From the NCBI GenBank assembly GCA_020025205.1, contig JAHHSO010000008.1, positions 1 to 64,000 on the forward strand: DNA of 64,000 nt, given 5' to 3'. The notes beneath the pieces are model-generated. The model was not told where the DNA came from. It saw nothing but the letters and a program-made list of their open reading frames with translations, and made no database searches. Numbering within the stretch: position 1 is the stretch's first letter; every line of letters begins with the position of its first letter. The position numbers and the translations under genes were made by a program. Of this stretch, positions 16,512 through 24,894 are shown one piece after another. The DNA comes from Christensenellaceae bacterium (GTDB taxonomy: Bacteria > Bacillota > Clostridia > Christensenellales > Aristaeellaceae).

Positions 16512-16991
16512 CTATTCTGCTGTGGTCAGTTTCGCATACTGTGCGCCAGACAGGCTGCATAGATCGCCGGGAGCCAGTTCAATTTGCACGCCGATTTTTC
16601 CACCGGATATGCAGATTGTGTCAAACAACTGGGCGGTTTCGTCAATGAATGTGGGGTAGGCCTTCTTCATGCCAAGCGGACTGCATCCACCGTGAATGTA
16701 GCCCGTATGGGGAAGGAGCAGTTTCTGCGGGAGCATTTCAACAGATTTTTCTCCGCAGACAGCAGCGGCCTGTTTCATGTTTAATGTTGCAGTAACCGGA
16801 ATCACAAAGACGTAAAACGTGCGGCTTTTGCCTTGCGTAACCAGTGTCTTAAAGACACGCTGCGGGTCTTGATTTAATGTGCGCGCTACAGAAAGTCCGT
16901 CGATGCCGGTGTCGGGAGAATAAAAGTGAACGCTGTGCGGGGTGCCTGCCTTGTCGAGCATGCGCATGACGTTGGTTTTAACTTCGGCCAT
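16512..16991 (-). CDS. ybaK: Cys-tRNA(Pro) deacylase, YbaK/EbsC family
   Basis: Hydrolyses mischarged Cys-tRNA-Pro, protecting translation from an error of prolyl-tRNA synthetase. 159 residues, family length. It has the family features TLVTQGKS, FVIPVTATLNMKQAA and GYIHGGCSPLGMKK (near residue 105), where the conserved GGxSP(x)G segment lines the active site. Two ATG codons stand next to each other; the second (16991) has better spacing from GGAGG. Single gene, transcribed away from the following sugar-metabolism genes. Confidence 0.93.
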   Translation of the reverse strand: MAEVKTNVMRMLDKAGTPHSVHFYSPDTGIDGLSVARTLNQDPQRVFKTLVTQGKSRTFYVFVIPVTATLNMKQAAAVCGEKSVEMLPQKLLLPHTGYIHGGCSPLGMKKAYPTFIDETAQLFDTICISGGKIGVQIELAPGDLCSLSGAQYAKLTTAE

Positions 16992-17084
16992 CATGTACCT
17001 CCAGAATGTGCGAAAGAATGAATTGAAACCGCGCGAAGCGAAGAACGAAAGCCACGTTCGCGGATGTGGGCCTATGATTTCCGA

Positions 17085-18239
17085 TTAAAATGAGCGGCTT
17101 AGATCCATTTGAACGGGTTTTGCCACTTTGTCTGGACTTTTTGCAGCCCGCTCTTCCAGCAGCCTGGAAAAAAGCGCATCGTCAAAGGGAAGCTCAATGG
17201 TTTTGTCCGTCCAGCTGGACAACAACATGGCGTTGGACAGCATCAAACTGTTAAGCCCTTCACGCCCGTCAGCGACCATTGGACTGCCTGTCAGGATGTG
17301 ATCGGCAAACGCACGAATGACGCCTGCATGCATGGGATAAGGTGCGTCAGGTGTGATATCTGTTGTTACAACAGCGGGTTTGCCGTAGCCGGAAGGATAG
17401 GTACGCGTGAATTGGCTGATGGGCATTTCCGTACGTGTAAGCGTCAGATGTCCATGCTCATAAAGAAGCTGACCGCCGTCCAATGCGATTTCAAAACGGT
17501 TGGTGCCCGGAACTTCCCCGGTGCTGGCAATGAATGTACCCGTTGCGCCGTTGGCGTATTGCACGTATGCCGTTACATCGTCCTCGACCTCAATATTGTG
17601 CCAGCGGCCTAAGCCGCAGAAAGCACGCACGCGCACGGGCATGCCGCAAATCCACTGCCACAGATCCAAATTGTGGGGAGCCTGATTGAGCAGAACACCG
17701 CCGCCGTCATTTTTCCATGTGGCGCGCCATGCGCCGGAATCAAAATAACTCTGCGCGCGGAACCAGTCGGTGACCACAAGGCTTGTGCGGCGGATTTCAC
17801 CCAGTTCTCCAGAGGCAACGATGCGGCGCATTTCCTGATAGGCCGGATGCGTGCGAACGTTGAACATTACGCCGAACGCGCAGCCGGAAGCATCTGCTTC
17901 GGCATTCAGAAATCTGACTTCTTGCGTGGTTACACCGGTTGGCTTTTCAAGCAGCACGTGAATCCCGGCATGGAATGCTTCAACAGCCTGCTGAACGTGC
18001 AGCCTGTGCGGAGAAGCGATCAGCACCGCGTCAATGGCGCCGCTTTCATACATCGCTTGTGGGGTTTCAAAAATGCGCACTGTATCGCAGCCGGGCAGCT
18101 CGTGCAGCTGAGCGGCGTGGGCTTTGGAACGCGTTGCGGCGGCGCACAGACGTGCTTGGGGCACCGACTGAACAAGCGTTTGAGCATGGGTCAGGTTCAT
18201 GGAGCCTACGCCGACCAGACCGAAACGAATGGCTTCCAT
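17085..18239 (-). CDS. Gfo/Idh/MocA-family NAD(P)-dependent oxidoreductase
   Basis: 384 residues. The N-terminal Rossmann fold has GLVGVGSMNLTHA (residues 6-18), and LLEKPTGVT near residue 96 is the family EKP motif carrying the catalytic lysine; the C-terminal half is the substrate domain. These enzymes oxidise or reduce sugars, inositols or sugar acids. The start codon lies 7 bases after the stop of the ketodeoxygluconate-kinase-like gene, and its AAGGAG overlaps that stop, so both belong to one operon. A role in hexuronate or related sugar-acid use is the natural inference, but substrate cannot be read from the sequence. Confidence 0.9.
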   Translation of the reverse strand: MEAIRFGLVGVGSMNLTHAQTLVQSVPQARLCAAATRSKAHAAQLHELPGCDTVRIFETPQAMYESGAIDAVLIASPHRLHVQQAVEAFHAGIHVLLEKPTGVTTQEVRFLNAEADASGCAFGVMFNVRTHPAYQEMRRIVASGELGEIRRTSLVVTDWFRAQSYFDSGAWRATWKNDGGGVLLNQAPHNLDLWQWICGMPVRVRAFCGLGRWHNIEVEDDVTAYVQYANGATGTFIASTGEVPGTNRFEIALDGGQLLYEHGHLTLTRTEMPISQFTRTYPSGYGKPAVVTTDITPDAPYPMHAGVIRAFADHILTGSPMVADGREGLNSLMLSNAMLLSSWTDKTIELPFDDALFSRLLEERAAKSPDKVAKPVQMDLSRSF

Positions 18240-18248
18240 ACAGACTCC

Positions 18249-19334
18249 TTAACGCTTGATGTCGTAGTTCATGTTCATCAGATTACGGATGCTCTTTGCA
18301 TCATCCGTAATGTTGGCATCGCCATGGATGGTGTGCTTGATGGCACTGGAAGCGACAGCAAAGTTGAGCATGTCCATCGGGCGATAATTGTGGAGCATAG
18401 CATAAATCAGGCCGCTGGCAAAAGCATCGCCGCCGCCTACGCGATCCAGAACGTTGAATGTAAACAGCTTGCTTTCAAAAGTGTGGCCGTCGTACCACAT
18501 GAATGCTTTCAGACTGTTTTCACTGCCGGAATGCGCGTAGCGCACATGACGGGCGATACACTGAAGATTTGGATAACGCTCGACAAAGCGGCGGAAGATT
18601 TCGTCTTGCTGCTCGTAACTGGGCTGCATAGGGATATTGTCCTTATAATCGCCTTTGGAGTGATCGCTTTCGTCACGCCAGAGATGATAGGGTTCAATGC
18701 CAAGAAGAATGTTGACATAGGGCAGGCATTCTGTGCAGAAGTCACGCGCCTCTTCCCATGACCAGAGCTTGCTGCGGAAGTTGCCGTCAAAGCTGACGGT
18801 CAGCCCCTTCTGCTGGGCCGTTTTGAGCATGTCAAGCACAAGCTGACGGCAGTTTGCACCAAGTGCCGGGGTAATGCCGCTCAGGTGCAGCCAGTCAAAG
18901 CCATCCAGAAGCGCATCCAGGTCAACGGTGGAAAAGTCATACTCCGTCAGCGCGCTGTGTTTACGGTCATAGATGACCTTGCTGGGACGAATGCCGTAAC
19001 CGGTTTCGAGATAGTAAGTGCCAAGCCGATGACTGGGCGTTTCTTCTGGCGTGGTTAAGATCATGGGCGTGCAGTGGACATCGTTGGAGCGAAGCCACCG
19101 AACGGCACTTTTGCCCAAAGAGTTGTCAGGAACAACGGAGAAGAATGTGCTGTCAACACCAAGATTTGCGAGCGCCAGCGCGATATTGGCTTCACTGCCG
19201 CCATAGCTGGCTTCAAAATTGCTGGCCATGCGGATTTTTTCGTAGTTGGGCGGGGTTAAACGGAGCATAATTTCGCCCATTGTGATGAATTTTTTGCCGG
19301 GGTCTTTACCTTGAAGCGGATTGGAATGGATCAT
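18249..19334 (-). CDS. kdgK: PfkB-family sugar kinase, probably 2-dehydro-3-deoxygluconokinase
   Basis: 361 residues of the ribokinase/PfkB fold. The N-terminal GEIMLRLTPPNYE is typical of ketodeoxygluconate kinases, and the catalytic region VGGGDAFASGL (near residue 300) contains the base aspartate. It would make 2-keto-3-deoxy-6-phosphogluconate from ketodeoxygluconate formed in hexuronate breakdown. First gene of a two-gene operon with the Gfo/Idh/MocA oxidoreductase and preceded by a promoter at 19402-19430. Other sugar substrates such as 2-keto-gluconate cannot be excluded. Confidence 0.85.
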   Translation of the reverse strand: MIHSNPLQGKDPGKKFITMGEIMLRLTPPNYEKIRMASNFEASYGGSEANIALALANLGVDSTFFSVVPDNSLGKSAVRWLRSNDVHCTPMILTTPEETPSHRLGTYYLETGYGIRPSKVIYDRKHSALTEYDFSTVDLDALLDGFDWLHLSGITPALGANCRQLVLDMLKTAQQKGLTVSFDGNFRSKLWSWEEARDFCTECLPYVNILLGIEPYHLWRDESDHSKGDYKDNIPMQPSYEQQDEIFRRFVERYPNLQCIARHVRYAHSGSENSLKAFMWYDGHTFESKLFTFNVLDRVGGGDAFASGLIYAMLHNYRPMDMLNFAVASSAIKHTIHGDANITDDAKSIRNLMNMNYDIKR

Positions 19335-19401
19335 ATGTATACCTGCCTTTCCGCAGCGTCGTTCTCAGCCGAACAAACGGCGTGCGTGTTTTAATGATTT
19401 G

Positions 19402-19430
19402 AGTATACCATAAATGTCCAGCTCTTTAAA
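19402..19430 (-). promoter_or_regulatory. Probable promoter of the kdgK operon
   Basis: On the minus strand TTTAAA (19430-19425), 17 bases, then TATACT (19407-19402), about 70 bases before the start codon. The -35 box is weak. Confidence 0.5.
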
Positions 19431-19440
19431 GTCCCCATGA

Positions 19441-19809
19441 AAGTAACTTTTGTCCGCGCGAAGCGGAGAGGGGAGTTTGAAAAGATCGTTCCCTCAGGCG
19501 AGTATGGGCGGCAGCCCGTGACCTTTGGATAAAATGAAGCGACTTTTGTCCGCACGAAGCGAAGAGGGGAGTTTGAGGGGATCATCCCCTCAAGCAGGTA
19601 TGGGCGGCAGCCCGTGACCTTTGGATAAAATGAAGCGACTTTTGTCCGCGCGAAGCGGAGAGGGGAGTTTGAAAAGATCGTTTCCTCAGGCGGGTATGGG
19701 CGGCAGCCCGTGACCTTTGTATAAAGACAGCAGGTTTTAGCCGCGCGAAGCGGAGAGGGGAGTTTGAGGGGATCATCCCCTCAAGCAGGTATGGGCGGCA
19801 GCCCATAAA
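19441..19809. repeat. Four tandem copies of a 96-bp repeat
   Basis: Units start at 19441, 19537, 19633 and 19729, exactly 96 bases apart; the last is cut short near 19809. Each reads CTTTTGTCCGCGCGAAGCGG, then AGAGGGGAGTTTGA, then a GATC core, then TATGGGCGGCAGCCC. Units 2 and 4 carry the palindrome GAGGGGATCATCCCCTC, while units 1 and 3 have the variant AAAAGATCGTTCCCTC, giving an alternating ABAB pattern. As 96 is a multiple of 3, the minus strand stays open over several units, but no ribosome binding site or protein family is seen, so I treat it as non-coding. Confidence 0.88.
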
Positions 19810-19818
19810 ACAGACCAT

Positions 19819-19857
19819 AAAAAAAGAGACCGCAGATTGCTCTGCGATCTCTTTTTG
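19819..19857 (-). terminator. Terminator of the PTS operon
   Basis: A 16-bp stem (AAAAAGAGACCGCAGA / TCTGCGATCTCTTTTT, one wobble) with a 4-base loop lies 31 bases after the stop of the EIICB gene on the minus strand. Confidence 0.85.
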
Positions 19858-19887
19858 ACCTGCCGCGTGGGCCGCAGCAGGTGAAGA

Positions 19888-21378
19888 TTAAATCATCTTC
19901 TTGAACTCGTCATAGACAAACTGAACCTTCGGGCCAACGACAACCTGCACGCTGGTCTTGCCCGGGCGAATGACGCCGGAAGCGCCGGAGGACTTGATCT
20001 TCTTCTCGTCAACCAGCAGGCGATCCTTCACTTCCAGACGCAGACGGGTGATGCAGTGCTCGGCACTCACGATGTTCTCTTTGCCGCCGCAGCCTTCCAG
20101 AATGATCTTCGCCATGCCGGTGTAGTCATTGTTGGCCAGCTCAATGTTCATCTCGGCTTCCTGGTCGTCTTCACGGCCCGGAGTCTTCAGGTTCCACTTC
20201 TCAATGGCAAACTTGAAGACGAGATAGAACACGGCGAACGCTGCCAGACCCAGCGGCAGGATCAGCCAGGTCTTCGCAGCGGCCGGCAGGGTCGCGGAGA
20301 AGATCAGGTCGGTCAGGCCAGCGGAGAAGCAGAAGCCGGCGCGGAAGCCGAGGGCAACGGTCACAGTGGTGAAGATGCCGTACAGCAGCGCGTACACGAT
20401 GTACAGCGGGAAAGCCAGGAACATGAAGGAGAACTCGAACGGCTCGGTAACGCCGCACAGCAGGGCGCAGACAGCCGCAGAGCCAACAAGACCGACGGCA
20501 GCCTTACGCTTTGCAGGCTTGGCAGTCTTGATCATGGCGCAGGCAGCACCGAGGATACCGAACATCATGCACGGGAAGAAGCCAGCCATGTACATGCCGA
20601 CGGACCAGTCGATCACGGTGCCGTTGGCCATGGTTGCGCCCTCGGTGAGAGCGCCCCAGTACGCGGTCAGGTCGCCCAGGCCGATGGTGTCAAACCAGAA
20701 CACGTTGTTCAGAGCGTGATGCAGACCGGTCGGGATGAGCAGGCGGTTCAGGAAGGCATAGATGCCGGCGCCGACAGCGCCCAGGCTCTTGATGCCGTTG
20801 CCGATAGAAACCAGGCCGCCGAAGACGATCGGCCATACGAACAGCAGGATCGCAGCCACAATGATGGAAACAACGCCCGTCACGATGGCAACAGAACGCT
20901 TGCCGGAGAAGAACGCCAGCACGTCGGGCAGCTGGGTGTTCTTAAACTTGTTGTAGCAGATAGCGCCGATGATACCGGACAGGATACCGGTGAACGGGTT
21001 GGCAATCTTGGCAAACGCAACCGCTTTGACTTCGTCAGCGATCATGTTCGGAGCGATGACGCCAACTACGCCGCTGGACAGCAGGTTGGTGATCATCAGC
21101 CAGGAAACCAGGCCGGCCAGGCCAGCCGTGCCGTCGTTGTCATCGGCCAGGCCGACAGCAACACCGATGGCGAACAGGATCGCCATGTTGTCGATCAAAG
21201 CACCGCCAGCCTTGATCATGAAAAAGCCCAGGGTGTATGCGAAGCCTTCAGTCGCACCGGCAGCGCCCATGACGGCAGGAGCAAGCGCGTATCCCAGACC
21301 CATCAGGATACCACAAATAGGCAGAATTGCGACGGGCAGCATCAGAGCCTTGCCCAGTTTCTGCAAATAACGCATCAT
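19888..21378 (-). CDS. PTS sugar transporter EIICB, GlcNAc/glucose family
   Basis: Membrane permease and phosphoryl-transfer subunit that imports and phosphorylates a sugar. 496 residues from ATG 21378, chosen for AGGAGG nine bases upstream. The EIIC domain (about 1-370) has some ten hydrophobic segments and the substrate motif PTGLHHALNNVFWFD (near 215), which resembles N-acetylglucosamine permease NagE more than PtsG; GVTEPFEF (near 310) is a general EIIC motif. The EIIB domain (from about 410) has the phosphorylated cysteine in EHCITRLRL (near 441). No EIIA is fused; that part is encoded three genes upstream. Last gene of the operon. Substrate GlcNAc or glucose is inferred. Confidence 0.9.
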   Translation of the reverse strand: MMRYLQKLGKALMLPVAILPICGILMGLGYALAPAVMGAAGATEGFAYTLGFFMIKAGGALIDNMAILFAIGVAVGLADDNDGTAGLAGLVSWLMITNLLSSGVVGVIAPNMIADEVKAVAFAKIANPFTGILSGIIGAICYNKFKNTQLPDVLAFFSGKRSVAIVTGVVSIIVAAILLFVWPIVFGGLVSIGNGIKSLGAVGAGIYAFLNRLLIPTGLHHALNNVFWFDTIGLGDLTAYWGALTEGATMANGTVIDWSVGMYMAGFFPCMMFGILGAACAMIKTAKPAKRKAAVGLVGSAAVCALLCGVTEPFEFSFMFLAFPLYIVYALLYGIFTTVTVALGFRAGFCFSAGLTDLIFSATLPAAAKTWLILPLGLAAFAVFYLVFKFAIEKWNLKTPGREDDQEAEMNIELANNDYTGMAKIILEGCGGKENIVSAEHCITRLRLEVKDRLLVDEKKIKSSGASGVIRPGKTSVQVVVGPKVQFVYDEFKKMI

Positions 21379-21462
21379 ACGTAATGTCCTCCTGTGAGAA
21401 TTTTGATAGATTCCTATTATCAAGAGCAGTCGGCCCACAGCTGCCCTTTGATACGATGTTGA

Positions 21463-21720
21463 TTACAGCGTTTCGGCGAAGAAAGCGCTGAGCGCGGCAC
21501 AGGCCGCTTCTTCATCTTCACCTTCGCAGGTGATGGTGACAGTCATGTCCTTTTTGACGGCAAGACGCATCACGCCCATGATGCGCTTGGCATCGGCTTT
21601 GCCGTTGGGCGTGTCCAGAGAGATGTTGCTTTTGAAACCTGCAGCCATCTTGGCCAGCTGACCGGCGGGGCGAGCGTGGATGCCGAGTGCATCGGTGACG
21701 GTATAAGTAAACTGCTTCAT
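21463..21720 (-). CDS. ptsH: HPr phosphocarrier protein with Arg at position 46
   Basis: Accepts phosphate from EI on His15 (GIHARPAG, residues 13-20) and passes it to EIIA. 85 residues, normal length. The regulatory site of Firmicutes HPr, normally Ser46 in KSIMGVMS, reads KRIMGVMR here, so the serine used by HPr kinase/phosphorylase is replaced by arginine. This HPr should serve transport but not carbon catabolite repression through CcpA by the classical route (inference). GAGGAA precedes the ATG. It lies between ptsI and the EIICB gene. Confidence 0.95.
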   Translation of the reverse strand: MKQFTYTVTDALGIHARPAGQLAKMAAGFKSNISLDTPNGKADAKRIMGVMRLAVKKDMTVTITCEGEDEEAACAALSAFFAETL

Positions 21721-21726
21721 TGGAAA

Positions 21727-23340
21727 TCATTCCTCACTTTCACAAACGAGCTTGCGCAGCGCCAGCACACGGCCGGGCGCCATGGACAGCTCAGTATATC
21801 CCATGTTGATGAAACGGATGGTCAATTCGGGATCGGCCCCCAGTTCGCCGCAAATGCCAGCCCAGATGCCGGCTTCCTGCGCGCTCTTGGCGATATATGC
21901 CATCAGCGCCAAGACAGCGGGGTGGTGCGGGTCGTAGAACTCGCCCAGACCGGCGTTCTGGCGGTCAATGGCCAGCGTGTACTGGGTCAGATCATTGGTG
22001 CCGACGCTGAAAAAGTCTACTTCCTTAGCCAGCTCCGGCGCAATGACAGCCGCAGCAGGGGTCTCGATCATGACGCCAATCGGAATCTTTTCGACCATGA
22101 CGCCCTGACGTTCCAAATCCGCGCGCACACGCTCGCACATAGCCTTGGCGCGCTGCACTTCCCAGACGGAGGTGACCATCGGGAACATGATGTGCAGCTT
22201 GCCGAATGCGGAAGCGCGGTAAATGGCGCGAAGCTGTGGAATAAAGATATCCGGGCGGGACAGGCACAGACGCAGGCCGCGTAAGCCAAGTGCCGGGTTT
22301 TCTTCCTTGGGGAGATTCAGATAATCCGCCTGCTTGTCGGCTCCGATATCCAGCGTGCGGATCACAACGGGCTTTCCGGCCATGGTCTGAGCAACGCGGC
22401 GGTAAGCATTGAAAAGCTCCTCTTCTGTAGGCAGCGTATTGCGGCCAAGATAGAGAAATTCACTGCGCATCAGGCCAACACCCTCGGCATCGGCAGAAAG
22501 TGCGGCATCTGCATCTTCTGCGCAGCCGATATTGGCGCACAGGAGAATCTTCTTGCCGTTTTTGGTGATGCTCTGGCGACCACGGTAGGCTTCCAGCGTG
22601 GCACGTCCGGCTTCGACCTCTTGGCGACGGGCATTCAGCATGTTGAGGGTGGCATCGTCAGGGTCGGTTGTCCATGTTCCTGCGCCGCCGTCTACAGCCA
22701 GCGTGGTGCAGTTTTCTGCATCGCGGAGTGCCAGGTCAGCCTGAACGAGAGAGGGGATGTTGAGCGTCCTTGCCAGAATGGCGGTATGGCTGCTCAAAGA
22801 GCCCTGCCGCGTGACGAATGCCAGAATGCGTTCGCGAGGCAGCTGGATGGTTTCGCTTGGGCCAAGGTCTTCAGCCACAAGGATAAAGCGGCCTTCGGGC
22901 AAGGCAAAGCCTTCTGAACCGCAGAGGATGTCCGCGATACGCTGAGAGATATCGCGCACATCAGCTGCACGCGCTTTCATGTATTCGTCATCCATTTCAG
23001 CAAATGCGGAAGCGAATTCTTCGCCGCATTTCAAGACAGCTTGTGCGGCTGCACTTCCGGCAGAGATTTCAGCGGAGATGGCCTCCAGATAGTCCAGGTC
23101 ATCCAGCATCATCATCTGAACTTCGACGATGGCCGCCTGCTCTTCGCCCACATCTCTGGTTGCACACTCATACAGCGCCGTTAATTGTGCGCGGGCGGTT
23201 TCCAGCGCATCTTCAAACTTTTTCTGTTCGACGGCGGGATCTGCGGCTGCGACGGGCATGCTGCGCGCCGCCTTGCGGTAGACCACGGGAGTGCCGATGG
23301 CAACGCCGGGAAAGACCGGCAGACCGGTTCCCTGTTTCAT
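21727..23340 (-). CDS. ptsI: PTS enzyme I (phosphoenolpyruvate-protein phosphotransferase)
   Basis: Starts the PTS phosphate relay by transferring phosphate from phosphoenolpyruvate to HPr. The start at 23340 is chosen because AAAGGAG stands eight bases in front; 537 residues, slightly short of the common 570. The HPr-binding helical domain is followed by the active histidine in SLSSHTAILAR (near 187), the PEP-binding barrel with DIGADKQADY (near 290) and GTNDLTQYTLA (near 440), and the acid/base cysteine in GICGELGAD near the C-terminus. It is in the middle of the operon and ends 6 bases before ptsH. Confidence 0.96.
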   Translation of the reverse strand: MKQGTGLPVFPGVAIGTPVVYRKAARSMPVAAADPAVEQKKFEDALETARAQLTALYECATRDVGEEQAAIVEVQMMMLDDLDYLEAISAEISAGSAAAQAVLKCGEEFASAFAEMDDEYMKARAADVRDISQRIADILCGSEGFALPEGRFILVAEDLGPSETIQLPRERILAFVTRQGSLSSHTAILARTLNIPSLVQADLALRDAENCTTLAVDGGAGTWTTDPDDATLNMLNARRQEVEAGRATLEAYRGRQSITKNGKKILLCANIGCAEDADAALSADAEGVGLMRSEFLYLGRNTLPTEEELFNAYRRVAQTMAGKPVVIRTLDIGADKQADYLNLPKEENPALGLRGLRLCLSRPDIFIPQLRAIYRASAFGKLHIMFPMVTSVWEVQRAKAMCERVRADLERQGVMVEKIPIGVMIETPAAAVIAPELAKEVDFFSVGTNDLTQYTLAIDRQNAGLGEFYDPHHPAVLALMAYIAKSAQEAGIWAGICGELGADPELTIRFINMGYTELSMAPGRVLALRKLVCESEE

Positions 23341-23354
23341 CGTCAATGCTCCTT

Positions 23355-23840
23355 TCACTTGCCCAGACGGATCACAGGATCGCCTGCGGCGACCGTCCTG
23401 CCCGTCAGGGTTTCCACTGTCTTGTAATCAGCGCTGTTGCAGATGACAACAGGCGTGATGGTATCATAGCCCTCTGCGGCGATGGCGTCGGCATCGAATT
23501 CGATGAGCAGATCGCCTTTCTTTACTTTGTCGCCGCTCTTGGCGTGCACGGTGTAATGCTTGCCTTTGAGGTTTACAGTGTCCAGACCGATGTGAATGAG
23601 GATTTCGGCACCGTTGTCGGCAACCAGACTGACGGCGTGGCCGGTATCGAACATCATATCAACGCAAGCGTCGCACGGCGCGACAACCTTGCCTTCAGAC
23701 GGGCGGATAGCAATGCCCTTGCCGAGCATTTCCTCGGAGAACGTCGGGTCGTTGACGTCAGTGACAGGCACAACTTCGCCCGCGGCAGGCGAAGAGATCT
23801 CGTCCAGCGGCTTGCTGAAAAGCTTGGAAAAAATTCCCAT
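23355..23840 (-). CDS. PTS EIIA component, glucose (Crr) family
   Basis: Single-domain EIIA of 161 residues that carries phosphate from HPr to the EIIB domain of the permease. The active-site histidines are in DTGHAVSL and ILIHIGLDTVNL (near residue 85), and the N-terminal MGIFSKLFSKP matches free-standing Crr-like EIIA. ATG 23840 has AGGAGG in front; the longer open frame upstream lacks support. It follows the antiterminator gene by 13 bases and is the natural partner of the EIICB at 19888-21378, which lacks EIIA. Confidence 0.93.
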   Translation of the reverse strand: MGIFSKLFSKPLDEISSPAAGEVVPVTDVNDPTFSEEMLGKGIAIRPSEGKVVAPCDACVDMMFDTGHAVSLVADNGAEILIHIGLDTVNLKGKHYTVHAKSGDKVKKGDLLIEFDADAIAAEGYDTITPVVICNSADYKTVETLTGRTVAAGDPVIRLGK

Positions 23841-23853
23841 AAAGGTATCCTCC

Positions 23854-24693
23854 TCATGTATGATCCAAACCTGCACGGTGCAGGTGGAGTGCAAGATAAG
23901 CCTTATCCTCTTCTGAAAGGGGGCAGGAAGATTTGCTGCCTAAATAACGGGCAACGTCTTCCGCGCAGGCATATTCAACGGGGAACAACTGACGAATGAA
24001 AGCGTTAAACTGCGGATCTTTTTGCGACGGATTTTCCCGTTTTGAAAAAGTGCGGAGTGCCAGAAATTTAATATGAATGATCAGCTCGTCATAAGAAAGC
24101 GTACCGGGCAGAAGATGCAGCCCTTCCTTGCTTTCAAGCAGAGCAAGAATATCGTGCAGCGCCTCTGTGATGCGCATGATTTCGCTCAGAGAATTATCGT
24201 ATTCCGCATTGACAAGGTGCAGCGCAATGCTGGCCGCTTCATCGTCAGGGAAAAGCATGTTCATTTCAGACCGGATCAAATCAAGCGCATAGCGTCCAAC
24301 GGCGTATTCCTGCGGATAAAACAGCCGCACTTCTGTTAAAAGTGCATTTTGAAACATCATTCCCTGGCGGAACCGCTCAATTGCAAAGGCGATGTGATCG
24401 GTCAGGGTGAGATAAAGGGATTCGCTGAGACGACGGCCCAGCATATTGCTGGCAAAGTCGACGATATTATTGCACAGCTCAAGCTGTTCCTGCGGAATGG
24501 TTCGAAGAATGTTTTTGAGCTTGTCCGTTTCTGACTGTGTTTCCATACGGAAAATCTTTTCAACAAGAGACTCGTTCAGGTTCGCTCCTGCACGGACGCC
24601 GAAGCCCAAACCCCGCCCCATGGCGACAATTTCATGTCCGTTGTCGTCTATACAGCTGACCACATTGTTGTTGATGACCCGGAGAATTTGCAT
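23854..24693 (-). CDS. BglG/LicT-family transcription antiterminator
   Basis: RNA-binding regulator of PTS genes. 279 residues: the N-terminal co-antiterminator domain (1-55; MQILRVINNNVVSC and GRGLGF) binds the RAT hairpin, followed by two PRD domains (about 70-170 and 175-279) whose histidines are phosphorylated by the PTS. ATG 24693 is chosen since AGGAGG lies nine bases before; an in-frame ATG at 24702 touches that site. First gene of the operon, directly behind a RAT/terminator element at 24738-24811, so it controls its own operon. PRD phosphorylation should keep it inactive when the sugar is absent. Confidence 0.93.
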   Translation of the reverse strand: MQILRVINNNVVSCIDDNGHEIVAMGRGLGFGVRAGANLNESLVEKIFRMETQSETDKLKNILRTIPQEQLELCNNIVDFASNMLGRRLSESLYLTLTDHIAFAIERFRQGMMFQNALLTEVRLFYPQEYAVGRYALDLIRSEMNMLFPDDEAASIALHLVNAEYDNSLSEIMRITEALHDILALLESKEGLHLLPGTLSYDELIIHIKFLALRTFSKRENPSQKDPQFNAFIRQLFPVEYACAEDVARYLGSKSSCPLSEEDKAYLALHLHRAGLDHT

Positions 24694-24737
24694 AACGACC
24701 ATCCTCCTCTTGATAAACAGCGCACGAAGGTCAAAAA

Positions 24738-24811
24738 GAAAAAACCAAACCCGGCGAGGCAGAAAAAATGCTTCACCGAATCTGGTCTTGCCTGCCAAAC
24801 AGTAACAACCC
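24738..24811 (-). promoter_or_regulatory. RAT antiterminator site overlapping a terminator
   Basis: On the minus strand GGGTTGTTACTGTTTGGCAGG with CAAGACC following (24811-24784) closely matches the ribonucleic antiterminator bound by LicT/SacY/GlcT-type proteins. Its last bases (ACC) begin the stem ACCAGATTCGG (24786-24776), which pairs through G-T wobbles with CCGGGTTTGGT (24754-24744), followed by TTTTTTC. The two structures exclude each other. This is classical control of the whole downstream PTS operon by its own first gene product. Confidence 0.9.
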
Positions 24812-24847
24812 AAATCACAGTCGATATATGGTATTGCATCTGACTAG

Positions 24848-24876
24848 ATTATAGCAAATGTAACCTATTTTGTCAA
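24848..24876 (-). promoter_or_regulatory. Consensus promoter of the PTS operon
   Basis: On the minus strand TTGACA (24876-24871), a 17-base spacer and TATAAT (24853-24848), a perfect sigma-A promoter ahead of the RAT site. Confidence 0.93.
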
Positions 24877-24894
24877 ATGATTCACGCTAAATTG

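Noticed and set aside
19391..19818. Two minus-strand open frames over the 96-bp repeats
   Set aside because: They stay open only because the repeat length is a multiple of three; no start signal or family.
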